Shown here: piece after piece, positions 36,504 through 45,624 of the stretch
How positions within the stretch are numbered: position 1 is the stretch's first letter
Layout of the letters: every line of letters starts with the position of its first letter
Assembly: GCF_014049385.1 (NCBI RefSeq)
Contig: NZ_JACAOA010000003.1
Span: forward strand, 1 to 64,000
DNA from: Ruoffia halotolerans
GTDB taxonomy: Bacteria; Bacillota; Bacilli; Lactobacillales; Aerococcaceae
Reading direction: 5' to 3'
DNA length: 64,000 nt
The notes under the pieces: generated by a model
The model's database searches: none
What the model was told of the DNA's origin: nothing
The model's input: only the letters and a program-made list of their open reading frames with translations
Position numbers and translations under genes: made by a program

Positions 36504-36685
36504 GTCTCCTCCCCTATCACTGTTGATTTTTTATATCTTAGCTATGTCCTACATGGAAGTAACATCATTTTTTCAAAAAATTGCACTTCAATAAACAGAT
36601 TACTTCAGAATATATTTTATAAAATATAGGTCCAAATTACCATTCATATGCATGTGCTTACCGAATAGGTAATTACGACTCAAAA
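36504..36685. other. intergenic, nothing recognised
   Basis: AT-rich upstream region of the membrane/papain-fold gene; no clear consensus promoter seen. Confidence 0.3.
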
Positions 36686-36711
36686 AACTGTACAACTTTT
36701 GTACAGTTTCT
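36686..36711 (-). terminator. terminator of IclR relic
   Basis: ACTGTACAA/TTGTACAGT stem with TTTTTTG on the minus strand. Confidence 0.65.
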
Positions 36712-36719
36712 ATCTTTAT

Positions 36720-37125
36720 TTAATTAGTCAGACGATAATAAGAAATACTAATACTGAACGCATAATGAGTGCGGTCAATTAGATTCACTATTGATACACC
36801 TACACAAAAGACATCTTCCTCTGATTCACGGTCATCAATAGCATAGCATTTTTTCAGAATCTTCCACTTGCCCCTTCAAATCTGCTGGATTAGTAATTTT
36901 ATTAATATAAAAGATTTAATTATCTGGATATAGTTTTAAATGAACTGTTTCGCCAAATTGCTCATCTAAATGCATTAAAGCTAGATGTGTTTCACTAACA
37001 ATGTCAAAATGAAAGTAGGTAGCATTCACTAAGTAAAGTAGCGTTGCTCCTAAAGCAAATCGTTTCCTCGTCTCATCACGCCACATATAACCAAGTAATA
37101 TACGTGTGTCTAATATTTTGGACAT
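36720..37125 (-). pseudogene. IclR-family regulator, decayed
   Basis: The minus strand reads DETRKRFALGATLLYLVNATYFHFDIVSETHLALMHLDEQFGETVHL (split: RKRFALGATLLYL, FGETVHLKLY), then a stop at 36916 and, in another frame, KCYAIDDRESEEDVFCVGVSIVNLIDR, RTHYAFSISISYYRLTN. These are the effector-domain blocks of IclR regulators (ETVHL, YAIDDxE, V.C/V). The N-terminal HTH is absent or unrecognisable. Confidence 0.7.
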
Positions 37126-37168
37126 CGTGAATAACGCTATATCCGCATGATTTGAGATATCATCCTTG

Positions 37169-37357
37169 TTAAGAGTTCTCCTGATTGTGACAGTACCCCC
37201 CTAGTATTAGATCAGCTTTTATTAAACAGTCCATATGTTTTTTTACCAACTTCAAACAGCCTGGATCCTCTTTCTTATGGCGAAAAATTCCTAGGTGAGC
37301 AATCGAATAACTATTAACGTGATGATGTTCTCTGATATTAATAATTTTCGCACTCAA
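37169..37357 (-). other. open frame of unknown status
   Basis: 62 codons on the minus strand (contains EHHHVNSYSIAHLGIFRHKK). The composition looks protein-like (His, Lys, aromatic residues), but I see no ribosome binding site and no family; it lies between two relics and is probably another fragment. Confidence 0.25.
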
Positions 37358-37382
37358 ATGCCGATGAATAAGTCGGATTATA

Positions 37383-37577
37383 GCACTGTTCGGCGACCAA
37401 TATCGTCAATGGAATACAGCAATGGACGCAACAACTGCCATAAACCAAAACAAGCCACTGATTATTGTACATCCAACTGAATTAATTCAAGCTCTTAAAG
37501 AGTTATCAAATAAAGTGAATGTGACAGTCGAGACATTGCCCCAAGCTGTGGAAGTATTGGCTTACGTATTTAAATAA
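37383..37577 (+). pseudogene. YtoQ-family protein, C-terminal fragment
   Basis: The frame reads ALFGDQYRQWNTAMDATTAI, NQNKPLIIVHPTELIQALKE, VETLPQAVEVLAYVFK then TAA. This matches the C-terminal half of YtoQ-like (nucleoside deoxyribosyltransferase-fold) proteins as I remember them (QWN..DA, KPLI..HP). No start or N-terminal half is present; a terminator follows. Confidence 0.65.
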
Positions 37578-37582
37578 TGATA

Positions 37583-37634
37583 TAAAAAAAGCTCAGCAAT
37601 TTTGGAGATTGTTCCAAGTTGTTGAGCTTTTTCG
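37583..37634. terminator. bidirectional terminator
   Basis: AAAAAAAGCTCAGCAA/TTGTTGAGCTTTTT stem with partial inner pairing, between the YtoQ relic and the minus-strand NIF3-like gene. Confidence 0.8.
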
Positions 37635-37687
37635 TGGCCGTGAGATTTTCTCAGGGACACGAAACCCGAATATATTCTTAATATCCT

Positions 37688-37999
37688 TTAAACCAACCTA
37701 ATAAAGTTAACTACCGGCGTTTCATATGGATGTTTCTCAAAGATAATCGCCTCGGCAAGTTTTCTATCTGCTGCTTTTATCCTGAACTCAACTTTCAACT
37801 CATCTACTTCTTCAATCTCGCCAACCTCACCTATAAATGGGTTCGCCCCATCTAGGGGTCTAAAGTGGCCTTTTATAGGAGTGGCTGAATAACAATAATC
37901 GTAATTACCGTCTTTCAAAAGTTCTGCCTCATTCAAGGCAGCGATTAAATCATCCGTATTTTCTGCTGGTATAAATATTTCAACTTTTAAATAGGACAT
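37688..37999 (-). CDS. YqfO/NIF3 insert-domain-like protein
   Basis: 103 aa. It begins YLKVEIFIPAENTDDLIAAL and contains GNYDYCYSATPIKGHFRPLDGANPFIG (YDYCYSATPIKGHFRP) and ends EKHPYETPVVNFIRL. This is the stand-alone form of the PII/CutA-like domain inserted in NIF3-family proteins (YqfO). HPYETP is the hallmark. The biochemical role is not settled; metal or nucleotide sensing has been suggested for the family. GGGAGGG site upstream. Confidence 0.82.
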   Translation of the reverse strand: MSYLKVEIFIPAENTDDLIAALNEAELLKDGNYDYCYSATPIKGHFRPLDGANPFIGEVGEIEEVDELKVEFRIKAADRKLAEAIIFEKHPYETPVVNFIRLV

Positions 38000-38105
38000 A
38001 CTAAAGTCCCTCCCTTCTTACAATTCTCTACAATAGTGGTTTGCGTTGCTTTAATCTTAGTTAATAAGTAAAATTAAGTAAATAACATTTACAGGAGTGA
38101 TACAA

Positions 38106-38849
38106 ATGCATGCATTACATCAATTACTAAAAGATTTAAAAGGTTACAAATGGGTGAACCTAACTCATGAAGTGAATGATCAAATTCCAATTTATCATAC
38201 ATTTAATCCACTTCAAGAGAAACAAATTTCAAAAATGGAACAAGACCGCGTGCACTCACTTGAGTATACTATCGGTTCTTCTCATGGAACTCATATTGAC
38301 GCGCCAAGTCATTTTGTTGAAGGGAAAAGAACTTTAGAAGATATCCCACAAAATGAACGCTTCTTACCTCTTTTTGTCATTCATCTAGAAGACAAAGTTA
38401 AAGACGATCCAGGGTACGCAGTGACTGTCGAAGATATTAAAGACTTTGAAGAAACATACGGTCAAATTCCTGAAGGCAGCTTTGTGGCTTTCTCAAGTGG
38501 TTGGTATAAACGCTTTGACGACCCTGATGCTTTCGTAAATAAAGACAAAGAAGGAGTTGAGCATACACCAGGATGGTCAATTCCGGCTTTAGAATTCTTA
38601 AGTCGCACACGTAAAGTCACTGCCATCGGTCATGAGACATTAAACACGGATAGTGGTGTCGACGCAGCTGAACAAGGCTTCTTAGATGCACAATACTATT
38701 GGTTGGCCGAAGATAAATTCCAAGTAGAATTATTAGCTAATCTTGACCAAGTCCCTGCCGTTGGTAGCATTATCTTTGTTACTGTTCCACATATTAAAGA
38801 CTCACCTGGTTTCCCAGCTGAAGTTTTTGCGGTAATTCCGAATAATTAA
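38106..38849 (+). CDS. cyclase family protein (kynurenine formamidase-like)
   Basis: 247 aa from ATG 38106 (AGGAGTGATACAA upstream; an in-frame GTG nine bases earlier overlaps that site). The metal-binding motif HGTHIDAPSHF (about residues 60-70) and later GHETLNTDSG (His/Glu) are those of the cyclase/KynB metal-dependent hydrolase family. Members hydrolyse N-formylkynurenine, isatin or related cyclic amides; the substrate here is unknown and no tryptophan-degradation genes lie nearby. Monocistronic. Confidence 0.85.
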   Translation: MHALHQLLKDLKGYKWVNLTHEVNDQIPIYHTFNPLQEKQISKMEQDRVHSLEYTIGSSHGTHIDAPSHFVEGKRTLEDIPQNERFLPLFVIHLEDKVKDDPGYAVTVEDIKDFEETYGQIPEGSFVAFSSGWYKRFDDPDAFVNKDKEGVEHTPGWSIPALEFLSRTRKVTAIGHETLNTDSGVDAAEQGFLDAQYYWLAEDKFQVELLANLDQVPAVGSIIFVTVPHIKDSPGFPAEVFAVIPNN

Positions 38850-38873
38850 AAAAAGAGGCTCATGCCTCTTTTA
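38850..38873 (+). terminator. terminator of cyclase gene
   Basis: AAAAGAGGC/GCCTCTTTTA stem directly after the stop. Confidence 0.75.
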
Positions 38874-39300
38874 TTAATTTCATTTGCACAGTAATCTTTC
38901 CTAAGACTTGTCCGCCTTCTAAAACTTTCAAGCCATCAACGACTTTCTCAAATGGTATCACACGATCAATAACTGGTCGAATTTTTCGGTTCCAAAGTTT
39001 AGATAAGTTTAGCCCTTGTGTGAGCACTCGCACCGATAACTTGGGCTGACTTTCCTGGTTCGACGTGCTTCAACAACTGAGTATTTTGGTATGCAACAAC
39101 GCCGGCACTTGGTAAGCAGCATTTTCCAGTGCTTTATCCGCACTTAATTTTCTTAAACTTCTTGCTGGAACAACAATATATTCAGCAACAGTCCCGTAGC
39201 TCAATGGATTTGATGTGTCTACCCACACTACGTCGCCAACGATAAGATTCGAAACCAACGAGCCAAGCATTTCAACTGTTCACACTAAATCAGTACCTTA
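38860..39300 (-). pseudogene. zinc/NADPH-type alcohol dehydrogenase, decayed
   Basis: The minus strand reads VGDVVWVDTSNPLSYGTVAEYIVVPA (GTVAEYIVVPARSLRKL), ENAAYQVPALLHT, a stop, and later in another frame LSKLWNRKIRPVIDRVIPFE, KVVDGLKVLEGGQVLGKITV. These are the N-terminal GroES-like part and the C-terminal end of a medium-chain quinone-oxidoreductase-type dehydrogenase. The nucleotide-binding middle is deleted. Confidence 0.75.
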
Positions 39301-39359
39301 GATAAGATAGCCCGGTATACTCCAGCCCGTAAATCGCACTATCAGCCTCTTTTTTTATA

Positions 39360-39566
39360 GTGGGTGTTCCTAATTTATTTGTCCCTGAATTTAATTACTC
39401 TGGACAACTCATCGAAATGGAAGAAGCCTAAAATACCGATTACGCCCGTTTCTTAAAAATCGCTCGCCAAGAAGCAGCCCCATCTCACATTAGTATGATT
39501 CAACGTTTTAATAGTATGCATGATTTCAATACGACCTACAAACTCTTTGTACCTATTAAAAATTAA
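39360..39566 (+). pseudogene. unidentified gene fragment with internal stop
   Basis: A plus-strand frame (VGVPNLFVPEFNYSGQLIEM, stop, NTDYARFLKIARQEAAPSHI..FVPIKN, stop) has protein-like composition across one TAA. No start, no ribosome binding site and no family recognised. Probably the 3' end of a lost gene. Confidence 0.4.
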
Positions 39567-39575
39567 CGCCTGATA

Positions 39576-39622
39576 AATAAAAGCACGCATCTAAAGGCTT
39601 TACTTCTCCTTAGATGCGTGCT
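39576..39622 (-). terminator. recQ terminator
   Basis: AAGCACGCATCTAAGG/CCTTTAGATGCGTGCTTTTATT stem on the minus strand. Confidence 0.85.
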
Positions 39623-39627
39623 TATTA

Positions 39628-41781
39628 TTAAATATTATTTACTAAATAATCAATCAGGACGTATTTTATATCATCATAACTAATCTTTTCAGGCAAAGCT
39701 TCTTTAATCGCTTTCAGTGAGTCGGTCCCAACTTTTCGAATCGCTTGCTTGATTTGGTTCTTAATATATGATGACACATCCGCGTCAAATACTTCTAAAT
39801 CCCCTTGCTCCGCAGCTTGTGTCAGATGCGACAAGATAGTGGCTTCAGTCATATTACGTTCAATCGCAATCTCCAATGGCGTCAGGCCACGTTCTGCATA
39901 CTGAGCACTAATATAATAACTTGATTGTTCACCACTACTTTGTAGATCACCAGTTTCACTGTGTGGTTCGGCTTCGACTGTCGTATTCGGATTCGAAGAA
40001 GAATATTCTTGAATCGCAGGTAAGAAATAGCCCGCATACTTCTCTGCTTTAACCGATCCAACCCCTTCAACATCAAGGAATTCTTCATAAGTATTCGGCA
40101 TACGACTCGCCATATCTTCCAAGGATTTATTAGAGAAGATAATATAAGCCGGCATCCCCTCTTCTTTGGCCAGTTGTGCCCGAACTTGACGTAATTGTTC
40201 ATACAGATCCGCATTAACATCTTTAGATACTGTGCGTTTTTGACTGTTTGAAGCTTTAAGGTATTTACGTTCTTTAATTGTTAAAGTCGTCTTACCCATT
40301 AAAAGCATCTTAGATGCTTCCGTCGCATATAAACCGCGGTGTTCCGTCACGCCAATATACTGATAGGCTAATAATGCTGAAATGATGTCGCGGATTTGTT
40401 GAACAGAATAAGTTTTCATAATGCCGTAAGTCGACAGCTCGTCAAAGCGGTTATCTAGAACTCGCTGATTCTGACTTCCACGCAAGACATCAATAATCAT
40501 CGTCATCCCAAATTGGTGCTTCATTCGAAGCATACACGATAAGATCATCTGTGCTTCTTTTGTCACATCGATTTGACGCATCTCACCCATACAATTTGAG
40601 CAATTTCCACAAGCTTCATTAGGGAATTCACCAAAATATCTTAAGATAAAATTCCGCAAACAACCCGTGAAGCTTGCGTACTGAATCATCATCTCTAACC
40701 GGCGGTGAGCCAATTCATCATTACTTTGCGCAATTAAGAACTTGTTCGTCATAATATCTTGAGAGTGATATAAAAGAATCGCTTCCGCATCAAGGGAATC
40801 ACGTCCCGCACGGCCCGCTTCTTGGTAATAACTTTCTAAATCTTTCGGCAAGTTAAAGTGAATCACTTTCCGAACGTCAGTCTTATCAATTCCCATTCCA
40901 AAAGCATTTGTAGCGACAATTATATTACACTCATCATTAATGAACTCAGACTGAGATTGTTGTCTTTGGTCGTGTTCCATCCCAGCATGATACTTATTCA
41001 CGGCATAGCCTTGTTGCTTCAACTCTAAATGCAACTTGTCGACTTGTTTACGCGTGTTGGCATAAATAATAATTGCTTCATCATGGTTAATTAAACTATG
41101 CAAAGTCACTAGACGATTGTTAGGTTCGATGACTGAGAATTTGATATTTGGTCGGTCAAAGGAATTTATGAAGATGCCTGGATCTTCTAATTCTAATTGA
41201 GCCACAATATCGTCTTGAACACGTTTCGTTGCTGTTGCGGTAAAGGCTGCCATCCTCGGTCTTTGAGGCAATTGGTTAATAAATTGTGTAATGTTTCGGT
41301 AGCTTGGTCTGAAATCAAAGCCCCATTGAGACACACAGTGCGCCTCATCCACAGCAAATAGTGAGATATTTTGTTTACTTAAAAATTCCTGGAAACTTGG
41401 ATGCTCTAACCGTTCAGGTGCCACATATAACAACTTCAATGTTCTTTGGCGCAGTTGTTGTATGATATCTTGAAACTCTTCACTACTGATAGTCGAGTTC
41501 AAATAAGCTGCTTGTACTCCTAGTTGCGTCAACGTATCCACTTGATCTTTCATCAAGGAAATCAATGGTGATATTACTACGGTTAAGCCAGGTAACATTA
41601 AAGCCGGGAGTTGGTAACAAACTGACTTACCTCCCCCGGTTGGTAGAATCCCTATTGTGTCTTGCCCAGATAATATTGTATTTATTATTTTCTTTTGTCC
41701 AGGGCGAAAGGAAGAATACCCAAAATGCTCCTGTAATGATGCTTCTAACTGCACAAAATACGCCCTTTCTTTTAAAATCAT
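39628..41781 (-). CDS. recQ: ATP-dependent DNA helicase RecQ
   Basis: 717 aa, longer than the E. coli enzyme (about 610). Helicase motifs: Q/0 FGYSSFRPGQ, I LPTGGGKSVCYQLPAL (about 44-59), II VDEAHCVSQWGFDFRP, VI QEAGRAGRD. The zinc domain is ACGNCSNC (about residues 371-378), then winged-helix RQC, HRDC (about 515-590), and a further C-terminal helix-turn-helix-like extension (residues 620-717, LTPLEIAIERNMTEATILSHL). It unwinds DNA in recombinational repair. AAGGATA precedes the ATG; monocistronic. Confidence 0.95.
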   Translation of the reverse strand: MILKERAYFVQLEASLQEHFGYSSFRPGQKKIINTILSGQDTIGILPTGGGKSVCYQLPALMLPGLTVVISPLISLMKDQVDTLTQLGVQAAYLNSTISSEEFQDIIQQLRQRTLKLLYVAPERLEHPSFQEFLSKQNISLFAVDEAHCVSQWGFDFRPSYRNITQFINQLPQRPRMAAFTATATKRVQDDIVAQLELEDPGIFINSFDRPNIKFSVIEPNNRLVTLHSLINHDEAIIIYANTRKQVDKLHLELKQQGYAVNKYHAGMEHDQRQQSQSEFINDECNIIVATNAFGMGIDKTDVRKVIHFNLPKDLESYYQEAGRAGRDSLDAEAILLYHSQDIMTNKFLIAQSNDELAHRRLEMMIQYASFTGCLRNFILRYFGEFPNEACGNCSNCMGEMRQIDVTKEAQMILSCMLRMKHQFGMTMIIDVLRGSQNQRVLDNRFDELSTYGIMKTYSVQQIRDIISALLAYQYIGVTEHRGLYATEASKMLLMGKTTLTIKERKYLKASNSQKRTVSKDVNADLYEQLRQVRAQLAKEEGMPAYIIFSNKSLEDMASRMPNTYEEFLDVEGVGSVKAEKYAGYFLPAIQEYSSSNPNTTVEAEPHSETGDLQSSGEQSSYYISAQYAERGLTPLEIAIERNMTEATILSHLTQAAEQGDLEVFDADVSSYIKNQIKQAIRKVGTDSLKAIKEALPEKISYDDIKYVLIDYLVNNI

Positions 41782-41863
41782 TTTTTATCCTTAAATAGTT
41801 TAACATACAACTGAATTATTTAGAACATGAGGGTGTTCTCGGATATAGTGTACTTATTTCATC

Positions 41864-42150
41864 TAGAATGATTCGGTCACCGTAGTGGATCACCTTAAGT
41901 CAATCACCTCGGCTTAAACCTTGTGATTGAGCTTTCGTCTCGCTTTGCTACTTAATCTATATGTCGCTACCGCTCCTATGGCTTGAAGTACGCAAAATCG
42001 TCCTAATACTACTGTACCTCACCATTCTCACTTTCATATGCTATTACTAAGGACGTTCTACCGTATTTTTGTAAACGACTAGATACGGTCCCATGGCTAC
42101 AATGAATTCGCTGAGTGAACGTAAATATGCGGTCACCGAATCATTCTCTC
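41864..42150. mobile_element. MITE-like element (about 287 bp)
   Basis: AGAATGATTCGGTCACCG at 41865-41882 is mirrored by CGGTCACCGAATCATTCT at 42130-42147 (17 of 18 positions pair). The word TTTCATC stands outside both ends, at 41857-41863 and 42151-42157, consistent with a 7-bp target duplication. The interior has no open frame; it has one internal CAATCAC/GTGATTG hairpin. Size, inverted ends and flanking duplication fit a non-autonomous element; the transposase that would move it is not in this window. Confidence 0.65.
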
Positions 42151-42268
42151 TTTCATCAGCATAAATAAACTGCTTCACACAAGCCGATTCTTTGTAAACA
42201 AAGGGGATTGTTGTTAAGATGAGATAGAAAATACAGTTAGATTAAAAGCTTTTGAAAGGAGTTTTTTA

Positions 42269-42919
42269 ATGAAAGTATTAGTAGTAGGAGCAAATGGTAA
42301 AGTTGCTAGACACTTTGCTGAAATAGTCAAAGACCATGAAAGCATTCAAGAAAAAGCTATGATACGTAAGGCTGAACAAGAAAGTTTCTTTAGCGAACGA
42401 GGTATCGAAACAGTATTACTCGACTTAGCTAAGAACTCCATCGATGAATTAGCCGAAGCAGCTAGAGGCATGGATGCAGTAATATTCAGTGCAGGTGCTG
42501 GAGGAAAAGGCTTAGACAAGACAGTGAAAATTGACTTAGACGGCGCAATTAAAGCAATGACAGCTGCTGAACATGCCGGTGTTAAACGATTCGTGATGGT
42601 AAGTACATTCCGTACTGGACGCGAAGAAATGGAAAAAGAAAATTCTCTGCAAGTATACACCATCGCTAAAAACTATGCAGATGAATGGTTGAAAAACCGT
42701 ACAGAATTAGACTGGACTATCGTTCACCCAGGTATTCTTGTAGACGAAAGCGGTACTGGAAAGATCAAAGTAGGAACAGACTTTGAAATCAATGAGATTC
42801 CACGTGAAGATGTTGCTCGCACACTGGTTGCCGTATTAGAAAACGACAACACGATTAAGAAAGAATTTGAAGTGTTAGCTGGCGACAAAGCCGTGAATGA
42901 CGCTGTTAAATCACTATAA
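42269..42919 (+). CDS. NAD(P)-binding SDR-like oxidoreductase
   Basis: 216 aa. Nucleotide-binding start MKVLVVGANGKVARHFAEI (GxxGxxx), AVIFSAGAGGKG in place of the usual N-A-G, VKRFVMVSTF (catalytic Ser region), YTIAKNYADEWLKN (Y and K of YxxxK-like site), DWTIVHPGILVDESGTG. This is the atypical extended SDR family (NmrA/YhfK-like). Substrate unknown. GAAAGGAG upstream; own terminator. Confidence 0.85.
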   Translation: MKVLVVGANGKVARHFAEIVKDHESIQEKAMIRKAEQESFFSERGIETVLLDLAKNSIDELAEAARGMDAVIFSAGAGGKGLDKTVKIDLDGAIKAMTAAEHAGVKRFVMVSTFRTGREEMEKENSLQVYTIAKNYADEWLKNRTELDWTIVHPGILVDESGTGKIKVGTDFEINEIPREDVARTLVAVLENDNTIKKEFEVLAGDKAVNDAVKSL

Positions 42920-42938
42920 TATATAACAAGTAATAACT

Positions 42939-42983
42939 GAGTCAGATCACATTATAAAGTGACTGACTCGGTTATTTTTATGG
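42939..42983 (+). terminator. terminator of SDR gene
   Basis: ACTGAGTCAGATCAC/GTGACTGACTCGGT stem with a TTATTTTTA tail. Confidence 0.75.
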
Positions 42984-43167
42984 ATTTATTCATTATCTTC
43001 ATCACTATGTATTAGTGTGCCCCTTGCATTTGTAAACTCTAAAATTCTTTATCTTTATATATTGTGTTTCCCATGTATCATTTAATTGACAAATTAAATA
43101 ATACTAGTTTTCGTTGTAAGAATAGTCAGTAGTTGAAACTGGAGAATCGAGTGAAATTTTGACTTTG

Positions 43168-43282
43168 CGGGGCGTCGTGAGTCAGCACGATGGACCGCAA
43201 ATGAAGATACGGAGTGTCGTGAGTCTTCACGACGATCCGCAAACGAAAATACGGGGCGTCGTGCCAATTCACGACGCTCCCT
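43168..43282. repeat. tandem 42-bp hairpin repeat array, family C (3 units)
   Basis: Units begin at 43168, 43210 and 43252 (exact 42-bp period). Each reads like GGGGCGTCGTG, a short centre, CACGACGxTCC, then GCAAAxGAAxATAC; the third unit pairs best (11-bp stem). GC content is clearly higher than in the flanks. It lies between convergent genes, next to the EamA gene terminator. A possible degenerate unit precedes it (43128-43167). Confidence 0.85.
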
Positions 43283-43287
43283 AAGCA

Positions 43288-43321
43288 AAAAAACACTATC
43301 CATTCAAGAATAGTGTTAATC
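43288..43321 (-). terminator. EamA gene terminator
   Basis: AACACTATTCTTG/CAATGGATAGTGTT-type stem with TTTTTTT on the minus strand. Confidence 0.75.
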
Positions 43322-43326
43322 AACTT

Positions 43327-44199
43327 CTATAATACAACTTCAGACCGCTTTCTATAGTTAAACACTTCATTCATAACCGCTGAGCCTAGAATAAACAGCG
43401 TCCCAACCATTTGTATCGTGCTTAAAGGTTGGTGTAGCAATACTGCTGATAGGATAATAGCTGTAACTGGATCAATGTAGCTCAAGAGTGAGGACGTCTG
43501 AGCTGGTAATTTATTCAAAGCTTCAAAGAAGAGTTGGTAAACCCATCCTGTGTGAACAACTCCGACAATCAGTAAAAGGCCAAGCACTGAAGGTGTGAAG
43601 CTCAACCCACTTAAATCCTCGGTCAGGAATACATATGGAACCATCACCACTGCTGAGACCAATAATTGGAAGAAAGTTAATTCCAATCCTGGTAAGCCTT
43701 TAGTCTTTTTATTTAAAATCATGATCCATGCATACAGTACAGCTGCACCGATTCCGTACCCGACACCGATTAAGTTAACTTGCACCCCACCAAACACACC
43801 TGAAATTAAAACAGCTCCGAACAAGGCAGAAATGGTACTGAAGAGATTATAAATCGTCATTTTTTCATTTAAAACAAAAGGTGCTAGCAATACCACAAAG
43901 GCTGGTGCCATATAATAGCACAAAGTTGCAACAGCCACGCTTGTATACTGATACGCCTCAAATAGGAAAATCCAATTAAAACCAATCGCAGTTCCTGAAA
44001 TAATTAAGTATTTCGCATTTTTCTTAACGACAGCCCAATCGATGTTAGTTTGTTTAAAAATCATGACACCGAGGAGGAAAAGTGTTCCAATAACGGCTCT
44101 AAACATTGCTATCACCGCAGATGGCAGCGGAATAAAATGAACAAAAATCCCGATTGACCCTACAATTAACATTGCGACAATTAAATTAACTTTATCCAA
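43327..44199 (-). CDS. EamA/DMT-family transporter
   Basis: 290 aa from TTG (GAGGGGGATTTTGTT upstream) with about ten membrane helices arranged as two EamA repeats (1-135 and 145-285). PLPSAVIAMFRAVIGTLFLL and LLSYIDPVTAIILSAVLL are typical of the family. Drug/metabolite superfamily exporters move amino acids or other metabolites; the substrate cannot be told. Monocistronic. Confidence 0.88.
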   Translation of the reverse strand: MDKVNLIVAMLIVGSIGIFVHFIPLPSAVIAMFRAVIGTLFLLGVMIFKQTNIDWAVVKKNAKYLIISGTAIGFNWIFLFEAYQYTSVAVATLCYYMAPAFVVLLAPFVLNEKMTIYNLFSTISALFGAVLISGVFGGVQVNLIGVGYGIGAAVLYAWIMILNKKTKGLPGLELTFFQLLVSAVVMVPYVFLTEDLSGLSFTPSVLGLLLIVGVVHTGWVYQLFFEALNKLPAQTSSLLSYIDPVTAIILSAVLLHQPLSTIQMVGTLFILGSAVMNEVFNYRKRSEVVL

Positions 44200-44249
44200 A
44201 ACAAAATCCCCCTCTGGTTTTAAAATTTTAATAGTATTTTAACATAATT

Positions 44250-45182
44250 CTAATCTGTTTGTGTGTTTTGTTTTTGGAATTTGCTCCACTCATTCATTCG
44301 AAGATTCATCGTCGCTAAAAATTCATCCACCGTCCCTTGGCCATTGGTTAAGACAACTAAAGCATAGACCGGTTCGCCGTCCTCCATATAAATGCCAGAA
44401 TCGTGAAGAGACCCGCCAATACTACCATATTTTGTGAACATGCCTTCTTGGATATATTTTTTAAAATATTCTGCTTCGGTATTCCCACTAAGTGAAGTTA
44501 AAATATAACTGTATTTATCTTCGGTAGCGACCGGGAGTAAAATATTCAAAATCATCTGGGCGTCAGCCATATTATTCGTTGTATACTCAGCTTGATCAAA
44601 CGACAGCCCGCTTAAATTTAAAAGTGACTCTTGTATATTTCCATAAATTTGCTGGTAATAAGAGAAAAGCATATTAAAAGCGGTGTTATCAGACAGAGCT
44701 AATGAATTGTAAAACAACTCATATAAAGGATATGACGCCTTTTTCTCACCATTCGTCACTGGACCGGCACCTGCCTCGAATAAAGCGTCATTATAAGGTA
44801 ACTCTGTCTCAAAAGTCATCACACCATCGGCAATTAAATCAGCGTAAAGTCTAGCAACACCTACTTTCGTCACACTTCCGACAAGCATAGGGAATCGCTC
44901 GTTATAGAAAAAATCTGTGTCAGTCTGGTAATTATGATAGGCAACTGAAACAGCCTCTGGATTCAAACCGAATTCTTGGATTGTTGCAGTCACTAATTCT
45001 TCCATAGAGGTGAATTGACTATAGTCTTGTGATAATTCTTCAGTCACAGACTCCTCTGTCTCACTCATAACAGACTCATTTTGAGTCTTCTCTTCTTCTT
45101 CAATGACTGGCACGGATTCTTCAGTTGTACTACACGCCACCAATAAAAACAAGGAAGCTAGTAACGATATTTTCTTGAACAA
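44250..45182 (-). CDS. beta-lactamase-fold serine hydrolase lipoprotein
   Basis: About 310 aa. TTG 45182 is preferred because GAGGTGG precedes it; GTG 45191 is in frame but overlaps that site. Lipoprotein signal LFLLVACSTTEE, an acidic linker, then a class A beta-lactamase-like domain: VGSVTKVGVARLY (SxxK, about residues 105-110), ALSDNTAFN (SDN), and KYGSIGG where KTG is usual. The altered KTG makes true beta-lactamase activity doubtful; a wall-related esterase or peptidase is possible. Extracytoplasmic. Confidence 0.78.
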   Translation of the reverse strand: MFKKISLLASLFLLVACSTTEESVPVIEEEEKTQNESVMSETEESVTEELSQDYSQFTSMEELVTATIQEFGLNPEAVSVAYHNYQTDTDFFYNERFPMLVGSVTKVGVARLYADLIADGVMTFETELPYNDALFEAGAGPVTNGEKKASYPLYELFYNSLALSDNTAFNMLFSYYQQIYGNIQESLLNLSGLSFDQAEYTTNNMADAQMILNILLPVATEDKYSYILTSLSGNTEAEYFKKYIQEGMFTKYGSIGGSLHDSGIYMEDGEPVYALVVLTNGQGTVDEFLATMNLRMNEWSKFQKQNTQTD

Positions 45183-45210
45183 CTTGCCCACCTCTTCATT
45201 TTTGTTAAAT

Positions 45211-45240
45211 ACCCCACTTTATTCAGTGAGGTAAAATTTA
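45211..45240 (-). terminator. hairpin between phnA-like gene and lipoprotein gene
   Basis: TACCTCACTGAATAAAGTGGGGTA hairpin with a TTTAAC tail, split here as TACCTCACTG/AGTGGGGTA. Confidence 0.55.
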
Positions 45241-45245
45241 ATTGT

Positions 45246-45593
45246 TTATGCTTTTTTAACGAATTCAGACTTTAACTTCATCGCTCCGAAACCATCAATC
45301 TTACAATCAATATCATGTCTATCAACTGGATCAATAATTAACTTAATATTTTTTACTTTCGTTCCTTGCTTAATCGCTGATTTGAAGCCTTTTACTTTCA
45401 AATCTTTGACAACGATAACTGTGTCACCGTCCGCAAGCTCATTCCCATTCGAATCTGTAATTGTTTCGCTAGCCTCGATGTCTGCTTGTTCAGTTGCAGT
45501 CCATTCGTAAGCACATTCAGGACAGACGAATAATGCACCATCTTCATACGTGTATTCCGACTGACATTGTGGGCAATTAGGTACGTTTTCCAT
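45246..45593 (-). CDS. PhnA/YjdM family zinc-ribbon protein
   Basis: 115 aa, full length. N-terminal zinc ribbon [21 protein letters not shown] (Cys8, Cys11, Cys27, Cys30), then the PhnA core [22 protein letters not shown] and [21 protein letters not shown]. Despite the historical phosphonate name the role is not clear. GGAGGTG upstream. Confidence 0.9.
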   Translation of the reverse strand: MENVPNCPQCQSEYTYEDGALFVCPECAYEWTATEQADIEASETITDSNGNELADGDTVIVVKDLKVKGFKSAIKQGTKVKNIKLIIDPVDRHDIDCKIDGFGAMKLKSEFVKKA

Positions 45594-45624
45594 TCTGCAC
45601 CTCCTTATTTTTTATTGAAAATAA

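Noticed and set aside
43094-43323. Two overlapping minus-strand frames rich in Arg, Ser and His
   Set aside because: Lie across the family C hairpin units and the EamA terminator; no ribosome binding site.
44250-45182. Functional class A beta-lactamase conferring resistance
   Set aside because: The KTG triad is changed to KYG and the overall spacing is atypical, so only a beta-lactamase-fold hydrolase is claimed.
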